Below are positions 49,726-59,691 of a stretch of DNA of 64,000 nucleotides, piece by piece (position 1 is the stretch's first letter; each line of letters opens with the position of its first letter). The DNA lies in the NCBI RefSeq assembly GCF_000227115.2, contig NC_016479.1, positions 1,548,686-1,612,685 of the forward strand, given 5' to 3'. Made by a program: the position numbers and the translations under genes. The stretch comes from Naumovozyma dairenensis CBS 421. Its lineage: Eukaryota > Ascomycota > Saccharomycetes > Saccharomycetales > Saccharomycetaceae. The notes beneath the pieces were generated by a model. That model saw only the letters and a list, made by a program, of their open reading frames with translations, ran no database searches and was not told the DNA's origin.

Positions 49726-51888
49726 TTAATATTCAACTTTTGGACCTTTAGTATTCCATCCGAAGGACTGCATATTAGTAGTATCTGTTGCATCGATAGG
49801 AACTGCTTCTGAACTTCGTGTTTGATCTTCATTAGCATGTTTTTGCACTATACTCCCCTTGCTACTACTTCTACTTCTTGATTTCGTGCGATCAACATTT
49901 TTCAAATAAGATATACAGTTATTTTTATTGCGCAATTCAGTCCTTAAAGAAAATAGTTGGTTCGTTAAAAATGTATTCGATGTTTCCATTTGAACAAATT
50001 GTGCAATTATTTCTTTGAAAAAATTATTTACAACTTCATGTCGATAAAATTGTTGAATATCTTTAATCATTCTATTAACTTGAGAATCATCAGGGCATTC
50101 ACTTTTAATTAAGGAATCGGTGTAAAATAACCTCTTCAAGTAAATATCAAACTGGTTTATTGTAATGCTAGTAAGTATACCTCCAAATGAACGCCTCAAT
50201 TCACACAAAAAATCTAATGACTCTGTTTTGTAGCAGTCTGATATTTTCTTATTTTTCCTAAACGCCGTTAGTTTCCCTTCATATTTATCAATTGCTTTGG
50301 CTAATAATAGGTTCTTATTCTTTTCAGTAAAAAGTAATTCTTCCAAATATGTAGCACTATGTGGTTCTTTCCCATTAGTTGAATTATTCTCTAATTGTTC
50401 AGTGTCCGTATTAGCTTTATTTTTCTTCAAAGAAATTTCAAGATGAGTTTCTTCATCTGTTTTAAATTTATCTTGTTTTAGATCACTCTGCATTAAATGG
50501 TTTCTTTCAAGAATAAGGTTATTTTTCCTCTCCACTTCTTTCTTCAAAGTCGAATTCATGGTAATCTTGTCGGCTATATCTCTTTCTACTTTCTTCAATT
50601 GGTCATTTTTATCCTTTAAAGTTGACTTCAACTTTTCCTTTTCTCTAGCTCCTTCTTTAATTAATTTCAATAATTCAGAGCTCAATTGATATAATGTAAT
50701 ATTAGTTAAATGATCTTCAACGTGTTCAGCATTGCCTATAGTGCACAAATTCCAAACGGCTTGGAAATTTTTCAATGTTTCAGATTTTTTATCAATTATT
50801 TGTGCATCTGTAGATATTTCAAGTCGAGATATATATTCATTTGGTGTTTCAAAAACAAATTTGTATGGGTTTGGAACGAGCAATTTTTCTTTTTCTTGAA
50901 CATCTTCTATTGGTGTCAATGGGGAAATTTCTTCGTCTGTATTCCCGTTCTCAGCTATACCTTTGATTTCATCCTTAAACTCTGATACAGGTTCTGATTC
51001 AAAATCTGATTGTGTTGTGTCGTCACTTTCGCTTCTTGTTTCAGTTTCATTTTCACTTTGACTTTCTATTTCGTTTTCAAGATTGCTTACGGATTCATTA
51101 GTACCAAATGTATCAGTAGTAGTTTCGTTATCAGTAAGATCTTCCTGATTTAACAATTTCTTTAAGTTTTTTCTTGCAGTTTCAGCCAATTCAATGGAAC
51201 TTGTTCCAGCATTCAGGAATGTGGAGTCATCACCCTTACCCTTTGATGTATTACTGTAAGTTTTTGACGATAATGTACCCAATAATTCATTTGCTAATCT
51301 TTCCTTATTAGAAGTGGACTTCGAAAACTCAGTAATATTGTCATCTTTTTTAATTGATGAGTTTGATGTTTTCCAATTCCAAAAATGATTCTTTGCTACT
51401 TCAATTTGGTTGGAGGAATCATCATTAGTAGAATTATTATTTTCACGTTTAAAATGAGAACGGAAGCTCCTTCTACCCCTTAAAATAGGTTTTGAATCCT
51501 TTTGAATAGTACCGTTTTGTACATTTTCCACCTCATTAAAATCCTTTTTATTTTCTTTTTTCAAAGGAGAAGACGAGAATAAAGAAGATGATGAGGAATT
51601 ATTATTATTTGATTTTTGATGGAACGACTTGAAGAACCATTGCCTTGGTGAACCCTTCTGTTTAGTGTCATTGTTTTTATTATTGCTATTGTCATTTATA
51701 TTATTACCATTATTATGATCATCGATAGTATCACTGAAAGTGAATTGACTTGTGGCTGAAGATAATTCTTCTCCATGATCTTGCTCTTGCCCAGGGCTTT
51801 GAATAGATGAAGAAGATAATGCTAATTCTGGAATATCTGTTTTAAAAAGTAATTCCTCAATATGCTCAGTTGGTGAAAGGGCCGGCAT
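49726..51888 (-). CDS. YSW1: YSW1-type sporulation protein
   Basis: 720 residues (S. cerevisiae Ysw1 609; its WGD twin Spo21 609). In S. cerevisiae the protein is made in meiosis and is needed for correct prospore-membrane formation, working near Gip1. The first ~380 residues are low-complexity Ser/Asn/Glu-rich; residues about 410-490 form a coiled coil (LKLIKEGAREKEKLKSTLKD and following); residues 520-660 are the best conserved part (YLEELLFTEKNKNLLLAKAI, LDFLCELRRSFGGILTSIT). Identification rests mainly on position between ARA1 and RTC2 and on architecture, and a mid-sporulation element in the promoter agrees. Confidence 0.75.
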   Translation of the reverse strand: MPALSPTEHIEELLFKTDIPELALSSSSIQSPGQEQDHGEELSSATSQFTFSDTIDDHNNGNNINDNSNNKNNDTKQKGSPRQWFFKSFHQKSNNNNSSSSSLFSSSPLKKENKKDFNEVENVQNGTIQKDSKPILRGRRSFRSHFKRENNNSTNDDSSNQIEVAKNHFWNWKTSNSSIKKDDNITEFSKSTSNKERLANELLGTLSSKTYSNTSKGKGDDSTFLNAGTSSIELAETARKNLKKLLNQEDLTDNETTTDTFGTNESVSNLENEIESQSENETETRSESDDTTQSDFESEPVSEFKDEIKGIAENGNTDEEISPLTPIEDVQEKEKLLVPNPYKFVFETPNEYISRLEISTDAQIIDKKSETLKNFQAVWNLCTIGNAEHVEDHLTNITLYQLSSELLKLIKEGAREKEKLKSTLKDKNDQLKKVERDIADKITMNSTLKKEVERKNNLILERNHLMQSDLKQDKFKTDEETHLEISLKKNKANTDTEQLENNSTNGKEPHSATYLEELLFTEKNKNLLLAKAIDKYEGKLTAFRKNKKISDCYKTESLDFLCELRRSFGGILTSITINQFDIYLKRLFYTDSLIKSECPDDSQVNRMIKDIQQFYRHEVVNNFFKEIIAQFVQMETSNTFLTNQLFSLRTELRNKNNCISYLKNVDRTKSRSRSSSKGSIVQKHANEDQTRSSEAVPIDATDTTNMQSFGWNTKGPKVEY

Positions 51889-52368
51889 TTCTTACTGTTT
51901 TTGATTTTCTAGATAGCTTACTATGATGCACTTGTTGCTAGTAAGATTAAAAGAATTTTCAAAAAAATGTTTCTAAACAAAAAGGATTTTGTCGGTATAT
52001 GCTGATTAGACTCTGTCAAAAACCCGACTAACCTTTATAGTCTCGACTTACCTAGCTTTCGTAAGTAGACCATTAAAATATTTTGTGTCACACCCAGACG
52101 CTTCTTTAAAATAAATTAAGGGAGCCGGAATGTACGCGCCGTCGTCAAAATTGCCAAGCGTCTGCGAGAAAGAGCCAAATAGCCAAGGGGAAAAACGATG
52201 ACCAGGTTCATGGATGTATAGCAGCCTTTGGTCAGACAGTATTATACTAAATAGTATTAGTAAGATTACTGGATTCTACATTATTCATTTCATAAAAAGA
52301 AGTAAAAAGGGCCTTTTTTAAAAAAAAACAAAAATTAGATATGTGCCTCAGTTAATTGAGCCATAATC
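51889..52368. other. YSW1 promoter / RTC2 3' flank
   Basis: 480 bp, no gene. It contains the MSE at 52080-52089. Confidence 0.5.
52080..52089 (-). promoter_or_regulatory. Mid-sporulation element (Ndt80-type) of YSW1
   Basis: GACACAAAAT on the minus strand fits the MSE consensus gNCRCAAAW exactly and lies about 195 bp upstream of the YSW1 start. Ndt80 binding is inferred. Confidence 0.55.
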
Positions 52369-53400
52369 TTAATTCTCTTCATCATGAATTAAATTAGTTA
52401 TCTTTTGTGTGTTCATACTTGTAAAATTAGTAGCATCTTCATACTCTTCTTCCTCTTCAGCAGTAGTACGTTTACTATTTTCTTGGCCATCACCAAATAT
52501 GAAAAACTGGATGAAAATAGTCAAATCTAAAAGCAAGGTTCCGGAACTCCCGATTAACCATGACGCGTTAACTAATAAGTATCTTGGATCCAATGAAACA
52601 ACTAAAACTGAAATGATAAATAATGTATTACCCAAACATGCAAATAAGAAGAAAAGAAAAGAGACACCATCACATGATTTTCTTTTAAAATTCAATAAGA
52701 TTTGTGGGACCCTTGAACCTAAATATAAGACGGCACTCAAATAACCGAAGATTTGTGCCATTAGATCCATTTCCAATCTTGGTACTGTTGTTGAGGCTTT
52801 TGGTGACACTGAAGATGCTGTATCTCGCCTAGGGGGTAAAGTTGAGCAATACTGGATATACCATGAAAGAAAACCTGAAAATATCACCGAGTTTACAATT
52901 AAGAAGTTATGGATTGTTAAGTTACCGTTATTTCGTAGCTTCTTATTATTGTCATAAGTAAAATCTTGACTACCATGTTCCAAATCTGGAATAGTCAAGG
53001 CCCTTTCGATGGAATGTAACGAATTTAAAAGCGGCTCATTCTCATAATTACTGCCTTCTTCAGTATTACCATTACTGTTTTTGACAGCAAGTGTTTTGAA
53101 TAGAGAATCTCGTTCTTGGTACCAAATACATTGAAACCAAAGTATTATATCTGCTATAGTATAATAGGCGGCTAATATAATCATCGTGCTTAATAATCTT
53201 TGTTTAATGGCGCCTAACCAATTGAAGATATCCCCTATTAACCATAATACTATAAATAACAAAGATAAACCTTCTGATGACTTCCTAATAAAATTCTCAT
53301 AAATTTGAGGAAGAAATACAACGACCCAACAGGATATAGACATAAAGCCTGTTATTCCACTAATATTTTGGCGATTCCATTCTACTACGGCCAATCTCAT
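52369..53400 (-). CDS. RTC2: RTC2/YPQ-family vacuolar basic amino-acid transporter (PQ-loop)
   Basis: 343 residues with about seven membrane spans. Two PQ-loop motifs are seen: FLPQIYENFIRKSSEGLS near residue 30 and SRVPQILLNFKRKSCDGVS near residue 230. The family (Ypq1, Rtc2/Ypq3, Ypq2; human PQLC2) exports lysine, arginine or histidine across the vacuolar membrane. A 60-residue cytosolic loop between spans 3 and 4 has a dileucine-type EPLLNSL stretch, a possible AP-3 vacuole-sorting signal. The C-terminus is acidic (AEEEEEYED) and longer than in S. cerevisiae. Position near YSW1 supports YBR147W, but its WGD twin YPQ1 is similarly close in sequence. Confidence 0.85.
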   Translation of the reverse strand: MRLAVVEWNRQNISGITGFMSISCWVVVFLPQIYENFIRKSSEGLSLLFIVLWLIGDIFNWLGAIKQRLLSTMIILAAYYTIADIILWFQCIWYQERDSLFKTLAVKNSNGNTEEGSNYENEPLLNSLHSIERALTIPDLEHGSQDFTYDNNKKLRNNGNLTIHNFLIVNSVIFSGFLSWYIQYCSTLPPRRDTASSVSPKASTTVPRLEMDLMAQIFGYLSAVLYLGSRVPQILLNFKRKSCDGVSFLFFLFACLGNTLFIISVLVVSLDPRYLLVNASWLIGSSGTLLLDLTIFIQFFIFGDGQENSKRTTAEEEEEYEDATNFTSMNTQKITNLIHDEEN

Positions 53401-54042
53401 TAATCAATTATTCTTGGTTATATGATCTGTAGTGCTAGAGGGGTATACGCTCCCTTTTGTATGTATTCTTTTCAATAAAAGCCCGTGAAGGATAGGTACT
53501 TTTTGACAATAAATTATTTATAAGTGTTGTTAGATACTGGATGACCTAAGCGACTTTTCTTTTGTTTGTAATCATTATCTTTACATTACAATACCCTTCT
53601 TATCTGAAGGCGTCAGATTATGTTTATATACCAAGTTCTATACTCCGATAGCCGAATTTCGGACATCTCCTCATCAAAATTGTAGTTTTACATCACATGA
53701 GATTAATGATTGAACTGTAACCCCTACAATATAAAAAACTTCAAGTTCGTACGGTCCTATAGTGTAGTGGTTATCACTTTCGGTTTTGATCCGGACAACC
53801 CCGGTTCGAATCCGGGTAGGACCTTTTTTTGCCATTATTAACAGATAATCATGATATAAACAATAAACAAGGACAGATTTGAATATTATATGGGTAACTA
53901 AATACATCATAAAGGATGAACCATTCTTTACTAGAACGTTGACGAGGACAAGAGGTATAGGCATCTTGATAGCAGCTTTTCTTTTTATCCAATTGAGTGA
54001 CCATCTGTTTTTTTACTGCTAGAGTTCTTCTCAGGAACAAAT
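53401..54042. other. RTC2-VPS52 divergent interval with tRNA-Gln, synteny break
   Basis: 642 bp. Left genes belong to the YBR147-154 block, right genes to YDR484-489. The only gene inside is the tRNA-Gln at 53753-53824; the overlapping minus-strand frames at 53674-54040 cross the tRNA and are rejected. Confidence 0.65.
53753..53824 (+). tRNA. tRNA-Gln (anticodon UUG)
   Basis: 72 nt. Acceptor GGTCCTA pairs with TAGGACC, discriminator T. The anticodon loop TTTTGAT gives TTG at tRNA positions 34-36. B box GGTTCGAAT. Ends in a T7 terminator. Same sequence class as the S. cerevisiae tRNA-Gln(UUG). Confidence 0.97.
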
Positions 54043-56085
54043 ATGGATGTCTTAGATAATATCTTACAGGTTGGTGCTACTACCAAGAAACAACTAGACC
54101 AAGGAATACCTGAAGATGAACAAACTCGAGCTACTAATATAGGCTCTTCAGACATTTTCGAAACGTTTATTTCCGAATGTCACATTCCAGAATATCAGGC
54201 GAATACTAACCTGTGGAATGAATTGGAATCCTTAAAGAAGAAAAGACAAACCATTTCACACACTTTAAATGATGTAGTTCCGCCATTACGTGATTATATG
54301 ACTAATTTTAAGACACAATTATCAGATTTTACAAGAGATTTAAGCTTTATTAGAGAAAAATCGTCCGAATTGGAACATTTATTAGAGTACAATGCTACCA
54401 AGTTATCGGCTATTAGCCCGCTTGTTAATGACTTGATTATACCAACTAATATAATTAAAGATATCCTTCATGGTAAGATAGATGAATCTTGGCAAGAGAA
54501 CATCGCTTTTATTAGAGATAAGCAACAGATCTACGCCAAGTATAACTGCACATCAACGACAGGAACAGAAAATGACAGACGAACTTCAACGTTAACACCT
54601 CCAAAGGATTTTCAAACAATGTGTGAAATCTTAGAATGTTTAAAAGAGGTAATATTGGAAAGATCTAAAAAATTCATAGTTTTCAATATTAAGTCATTGA
54701 GAAGTCATCAACCAACTCCATCACAACAAATTCAAAATAAATTATTGAAATTCAATGATGGTTTCCAATTCATCGTAGACAATAACTATTCCCTAGCTTT
54801 AGAATTGAGACAAGCCTATTCATATACAATGAGATGGTACTATAAAGAATATTTTGCTCGTTATATTAGATCTTTAACCATCTTACAATTTAAACAAATC
54901 GACTCGCAATATTCTTTAGGTAATGGGTTAGCTAACGTCTCCATAATAGATCTAGCTAATCATACTACAAGCGCTAATACATCTCTACTGCCAACGTATT
55001 TGTCACCCACGTATCTTTATGGCTCTACAGCAATAACAGATGCAGCAATATCTGATTATTTCCAGATTAGGAAAAGATTATCCATATTATCGAAGGAGGA
55101 TAATACAGTAATGGTTTCACAGATTGCTGAAAATATCCACACTAAAGACACATACATAGAAACAGGGTTTAAGAATCTAAATTTAGCCATATTTGATAAT
55201 TGTTCAGTGGAATATAATTTCTTGAAGAAATTCTTTAAAATTAGTGAAAACGAAAATGAACTTAACGGTATCCTTGAACAAATTTTCCAACCTACTTTAG
55301 ATTTAGCAATGGAATATACAATAAATCATTTACTCCAACAATCTTATGATATATTCGGTGTATTAATCAGTATACGTGTTGCAAATCAATTACAATTTGA
55401 AGCCAAAAAATATAAGTTACCTGTTATCACAAGCTATTTAAATGATCAATTGATTTTACTTTGGCCCAAATTTCAACAATTGATTGATTCTCAATGTGAG
55501 AATTTGAGGAAAGTTTCAATAACGAAAAATTTAACTAGTAAAAAACATAATAGTAATCTTTTAGCAAAACCACATGAGTTAACCGTTCAATTCGGGAAAT
55601 TCTTATCAAGTTTATTATTGCTAGCGAAAAGAACCACTTATAAATCAGAGAATGCTAGCGTCAATTACAATGATAGTAATAGTACTGCTACCGATATGAA
55701 TACCTCAAACGATAATAATGATAACGACGATGACGATGATGCTGATGATGATGATGATGATATGATCACAGATGAGCGTTCAGAACCGCTTTATAATTCC
55801 ATTATAAGGATAAGGAATGACTTCGAAACTGTAATGACTAAGTGTAGCAAATCGACACAATCACCCGAACGGTTCCTATCGTTGAACTATTTATATCTTT
55901 ACAACATTTTATTGAAACAAAGGCTAGAAACACAACATGATGAAGATGATATTAATGAGAAAAATGAGCAAGTAGAAAGTATTGATACCGAAAGTGAACG
56001 TATGCCTGATTTCGTTCCACTAATTCTGAAGGAAACAGAGAAGCATTTCAAGGCCTTAGTCGAGGCATATAGTAAGATTACGTAA
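54043..56085 (+). CDS. VPS52: VPS52, GARP tethering-complex subunit
   Basis: 680 residues (S. cerevisiae 641). With Vps51, Vps53 and Vps54 it tethers endosome-derived vesicles at the late Golgi. The N-terminal part is coiled coil (ELESLKKKRQTISHTLNDVV, FTRDLSFIREKSSELEHLLE), which joins the complex; the middle has QAYSYTMRWYYKEYFARYIR, the most conserved Vps52 block. Near residue 560 an insertion of Asn and about 15 Asp residues (acidic run coded by a GAT repeat at 55727-55760) accounts for part of the extra length. First gene of the intact YDR484W-YDR489W block. Confidence 0.93.
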   Translation: MDVLDNILQVGATTKKQLDQGIPEDEQTRATNIGSSDIFETFISECHIPEYQANTNLWNELESLKKKRQTISHTLNDVVPPLRDYMTNFKTQLSDFTRDLSFIREKSSELEHLLEYNATKLSAISPLVNDLIIPTNIIKDILHGKIDESWQENIAFIRDKQQIYAKYNCTSTTGTENDRRTSTLTPPKDFQTMCEILECLKEVILERSKKFIVFNIKSLRSHQPTPSQQIQNKLLKFNDGFQFIVDNNYSLALELRQAYSYTMRWYYKEYFARYIRSLTILQFKQIDSQYSLGNGLANVSIIDLANHTTSANTSLLPTYLSPTYLYGSTAITDAAISDYFQIRKRLSILSKEDNTVMVSQIAENIHTKDTYIETGFKNLNLAIFDNCSVEYNFLKKFFKISENENELNGILEQIFQPTLDLAMEYTINHLLQQSYDIFGVLISIRVANQLQFEAKKYKLPVITSYLNDQLILLWPKFQQLIDSQCENLRKVSITKNLTSKKHNSNLLAKPHELTVQFGKFLSSLLLLAKRTTYKSENASVNYNDSNSTATDMNTSNDNNDNDDDDDADDDDDDMITDERSEPLYNSIIRIRNDFETVMTKCSKSTQSPERFLSLNYLYLYNILLKQRLETQHDEDDINEKNEQVESIDTESERMPDFVPLILKETEKHFKALVEAYSKIT

Positions 56086-56186
56086 AAAGGGACGACGGAC
56101 TAAATATTCAAGTTCATTATAGACCATTATAACATTATTCCAAGATAATTAACATATGTAATTACTTTGTATTATTTTTCTTGTCA

Positions 56187-58481
56187 TTAAAAACCTTCCG
56201 GTACACCCTTGGCAGGAGTTTGTTTCGTATTCAGATAAATACCACCATTCTTAAACCCAAACCACTTATATGAGCCTGTTTCTGGTTCTTGTAATTCTTG
56301 AATAATCTTGTATGCTTCCAAATCTGAATATGGTATACCATTTTTAGGATCAAAATATTGGCAGTCCTTATTTGTAATTAAACATTTTTTCCTCATACCG
56401 CTTGGTAAATAAATACCAGCTGGTGGCGCTGTTTTCAAAATGATCTCTTTACTATTATCAGTTTGTACAGTAATTTCATGGGAAATTTTCTTATCATACT
56501 CTCCAAAGGCGGGGAATTTATCAAGTATAGATAGGTCAGTATTCATCCAAAACACTTGTGGTTTTATCCCATCAGTCTCATCATTTTCAGATAAGGTTGA
56601 TTTCAAAATAGTCTCTACATTCAAAGATTTCTCACTACTATTAACGGGTTTACCAAATAACGTTGTATAGAGGTCTCCCGTATACTCAGTAGTGGTTTTG
56701 TATAACGTGACAAATTCCTTAGATACAAGCTGGTTAGGACCTTCGTAAATTATTTCATCCTCTATGCTGGTTTCGGATGTTGCCACTACTATATCATCTG
56801 ATTCAAGTTCTTTTGGTACTTCTTCAATAGGTGTAGTTTCCTTTGAAGATTTTACTAACAATGTTGGATCATCCCTGCTGATAATGGCAATTTCAGGTGT
56901 AGAGGCAAACGATACTTGTTTCGTTATGTCTGACGCTTCCACAACAGAATGTTCTTTCGAGGGAGCTTTTAAGGCTTCAACGTTCGTTGGTTTATTTTCG
57001 TCATGGCCTCGCAACGAATGTGGAGACAATGCGCTCGTATCTTCCTTATTTTCATCTATAACATGAGTATTGGGGAGATCGTCATTTATTTCCTTCATAC
57101 TTGAGCTATCTTGACTTGAATCTGAACGAATAGCTTTAGTCATAGCCATTTCAAGGGATAAATCTTTAGAAATCTCATGACTAATATCTGGCGATACCTC
57201 TCTATCTGGAATTGGGTTGTTTTTATTGTGCACGGGGGCAGCTATACTTTCTATTGATTTTTCTTTATTATTAGAATCAGGTCCCGAAAATTGTTCAGTC
57301 ATCATCTCCTCATTTTTTGGTGATGAATCCCCATTTCCCAAGGATGTCTGGTTCTCCTTAGCCTCTTCTATGAATACACTTCCTTCCGCATTTTCTGATG
57401 CATCTTCATTTTTAATCTCAGTGATACCATTATTTGACGAATGTGCTGTAGTTTCAGATGTAGTTGGTGTCAAATTTTGCTCTTCAATTTTTTGGATTCG
57501 TTTCTTCGTTTGTCGCCTTGGATATTTCTTCTTCTTTTTATCTCTCCTTTGTAGTTGATCGTCCCAATATTGCTTATCATCGATTTCCATATTCGGAGTC
57601 ACTATCCATGATGTACTTACAGTCCGTAATATAACATCTTCCGGTGTGAATTTCATCTTTTGACGCTGTTGCATTGCCAATCGAGATTGCTTTTTCGTAA
57701 TTTCTTGTTGTTTATATTTATCTAAACTTAAGATATTTGATTTTTCAGTTTCCAAGGCAATTCTCATTCTATCTTCTTGAGTTAAGATATGATGTTTTTG
57801 TGCTTCTTTATGCTTTTTAATTCTTTCTTGGATTTCTTTTCGTCTTTCTTCAGCCTTTGATAATTTTGCATAAACTTGTAATTTATTTGCGACCACAGAA
57901 GATCTTTTCGATGTTCTTCTATCAGTATGTAATAAAGTTTCTGCATTGATATAATCATACGATGGCCTTTTCTTCTTGATGGTTAGAACTTCATCTTCAC
58001 CACTAACGGGTTTAATTTGTCTTTTCCTTACAATAACAGGAGGAGCCCTTTGTTTGGAAATTCTTTTCTTCTTTCGTAGTCTTTCCTGAAGTTGTAATTC
58101 CTTTTCACCTGCTTCATTATCTTCGTTATTTGAGCCCTCAATTTCCTCATCTTCTGATTCACTCAGCATTAAATCCTCATCTTCCTCGTAATCTGTTGAT
58201 TTTTCGCTTTGTTTGCTTGATTTCTTTTGGCCTTCATGTTCACCTTCTTCTGATTGTTCCGTGTCCTCTTCTTCTTGTTGTAGCCTAGCTTCAAAATCTT
58301 CATCATCTGCATCTTCTTGGAACAAAAGATCTATCTCATCTTCATCAAATTGCTGAGTTTTTATTTGCAAATCTTGCAACTCTTGTTCTAGTAAACTTTT
58401 CAATTTATTACCAGCATTTGAACGACGTTTTCTTGTCGTTATTAGAAACTCCTGGTTTATATCATCTTCGTGATCACTCAT
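56187..58481 (-). CDS. VPS72: VPS72/SWC2, SWR1 chromatin-remodelling subunit (YL1)
   Basis: 764 residues (S. cerevisiae 795). Swc2 binds histone H2A.Z-H2B and nucleosome-free DNA and helps SWR1 place H2A.Z at promoters. The N-terminus has the acidic YL1 H2A.Z-binding segment (LFQEDADDEDFEARLQQEEE and the following Glu/Asp runs) preceded by TTRKRRSNAGNKLKSLLEQE. Basic stretches KKKRPSYDYINAETLL and KKKYPRRQTKKRIQK follow. A YL1-C domain closes the protein near residues 695-735 (RKKCLITNKDCQYFDPKNGI, PYSDLEAYKII). The middle 250 residues are Ser/Glu-rich and poorly conserved. Confidence 0.94.
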   Translation of the reverse strand: MSDHEDDINQEFLITTRKRRSNAGNKLKSLLEQELQDLQIKTQQFDEDEIDLLFQEDADDEDFEARLQQEEEDTEQSEEGEHEGQKKSSKQSEKSTDYEEDEDLMLSESEDEEIEGSNNEDNEAGEKELQLQERLRKKKRISKQRAPPVIVRKRQIKPVSGEDEVLTIKKKRPSYDYINAETLLHTDRRTSKRSSVVANKLQVYAKLSKAEERRKEIQERIKKHKEAQKHHILTQEDRMRIALETEKSNILSLDKYKQQEITKKQSRLAMQQRQKMKFTPEDVILRTVSTSWIVTPNMEIDDKQYWDDQLQRRDKKKKKYPRRQTKKRIQKIEEQNLTPTTSETTAHSSNNGITEIKNEDASENAEGSVFIEEAKENQTSLGNGDSSPKNEEMMTEQFSGPDSNNKEKSIESIAAPVHNKNNPIPDREVSPDISHEISKDLSLEMAMTKAIRSDSSQDSSSMKEINDDLPNTHVIDENKEDTSALSPHSLRGHDENKPTNVEALKAPSKEHSVVEASDITKQVSFASTPEIAIISRDDPTLLVKSSKETTPIEEVPKELESDDIVVATSETSIEDEIIYEGPNQLVSKEFVTLYKTTTEYTGDLYTTLFGKPVNSSEKSLNVETILKSTLSENDETDGIKPQVFWMNTDLSILDKFPAFGEYDKKISHEITVQTDNSKEIILKTAPPAGIYLPSGMRKKCLITNKDCQYFDPKNGIPYSDLEAYKIIQELQEPETGSYKWFGFKNGGIYLNTKQTPAKGVPEGF

Positions 58482-58983
58482 TATTATCTCATTTGATGTC
58501 CTTTTCTCTTATTGTTATAGCTGTATCTAATGCTATGCTTGTTTTTGTTGTGGATTTATCATTCGTTCTTCTGGATATTTATTGTCAATACATCATATAT
58601 ATATATATACATATATATTATATAAAGTAGTCGCGAATTCCTCACATACAAATTTATTAGGACTATACTTAAGCACTGTTTGACACACAGACAAATGGTA
58701 TAACTTGTAAAACACATGATTGTTTCAGAGATAACCTCAACAAATATATTTACAGACTCCTATGCTATATATATATTGCTTGGTGTACCGTTTTTCTGGT
58801 TTTCAATTATATTATTCTTGAAAAAATGATGTCGCTATGAATGCATAGATGGAGCTTTGAATTATGTCCTGTAATTTGATAGATAACTATGGGGAGGTCT
58901 CAGTAGTATTGTTCTACTTATTCAAATGAAAATTGTGACCATTGTAATGCTCAGGAGTTTCAAAAAAAAGATTGCTTTTTTTT
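58482..58983. other. VPS72 promoter / VPS60 3' flank
   Basis: 502 bp, AT-rich with a (TA)n stretch near 58596-58620 that is typical of promoters or 3' ends. No gene. Confidence 0.5.
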
Positions 58984-59691
58984 TCACTGTGCACTTTCCA
59001 AATTAGCAGCATTTTTTGTTTCAGTTTCAGGATCTTCATCAACAAATTGTGGCACAATACCGCTCAAATAAGAAGGTACTGCATTTCTATCCCCCATTTG
59101 TGGTGTCTCTGTTTCAAATTCCTGCATCATATCTGTTAAATCTTCCTCTGCTAATGCATCTAACTCAGCATCCAATTCACTTTCATCAATATCATCTATA
59201 TCATCGGTCATTGCATTTGATGATAATATATCTTGTAATTCATCACCTTGTTCAATCAAATCTAACATTTCATCTTGCATATCTTGTAATTTATCGAGAT
59301 TAATTTTCCCATATTGTGCCTTCAATGCCTTATTAGTTTGTTTCAAAGCATTAACAGTAACCATTGTATTTTTCAAATTATCACTTGTCATTTGAGCTTG
59401 GGTCATGGACCATGATTGATTATCCAAGGAATCTCTCATTGATTCTAATTGTTTCCTTTTATTTAATAATTTTAATGCTTGTTGTCTTAATGGTTTTTGA
59501 CCTAATTTTGATTTAGAAGATGATAATTTCTTTTGTATTGTTTGTAATTGGAAATTTAATTGAGAAATTTGTGTGTCTAATTGAGATACTCTTTGTTGTA
59601 ATCCTTGTTGTGCTTGATTCATTGCCTGAGATGATTCTTGAAGCATTTGATCGTGTGATTTCTTATTACCATATCCAAATAGTCTGTTCAT
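58984..59691 (-). CDS. VPS60: VPS60/MOS10, ESCRT-III-associated protein (CHMP5)
   Basis: 235 residues (S. cerevisiae 229). A Snf7-family protein that binds Vta1 and regulates the Vps4 ATPase during multivesicular-body sorting at endosomes. The start MNRLFGYGNKKSHDQMLQES is characteristic. The basic helical core includes ISQLNFQLQTIQKKL, KPLRQQALKLLNKRKQLESM and LKAQYGKINLDKLQDMQDEM; the acidic C-terminal half DDIDDIDESELDAELDALAEE contains the autoinhibitory and Vta1-binding region. Confidence 0.97.
   Translation of the reverse strand: MNRLFGYGNKKSHDQMLQESSQAMNQAQQGLQQRVSQLDTQISQLNFQLQTIQKKLSSSKSKLGQKPLRQQALKLLNKRKQLESMRDSLDNQSWSMTQAQMTSDNLKNTMVTVNALKQTNKALKAQYGKINLDKLQDMQDEMLDLIEQGDELQDILSSNAMTDDIDDIDESELDAELDALAEEDLTDMMQEFETETPQMGDRNAVPSYLSGIVPQFVDEDPETETKNAANLESAQ

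Noticed and set aside
52085..52098. CACACCCAGACG resembling a telomerase RNA template
   Set aside because: Only nine bases fit a TCTGGGTG-type repeat and the interval (480 bp) is too short for a yeast telomerase RNA.
53674..54040. Two minus-strand ORFs across the tRNA-Gln
   Set aside because: They read through the tRNA gene in antisense; no coding evidence.
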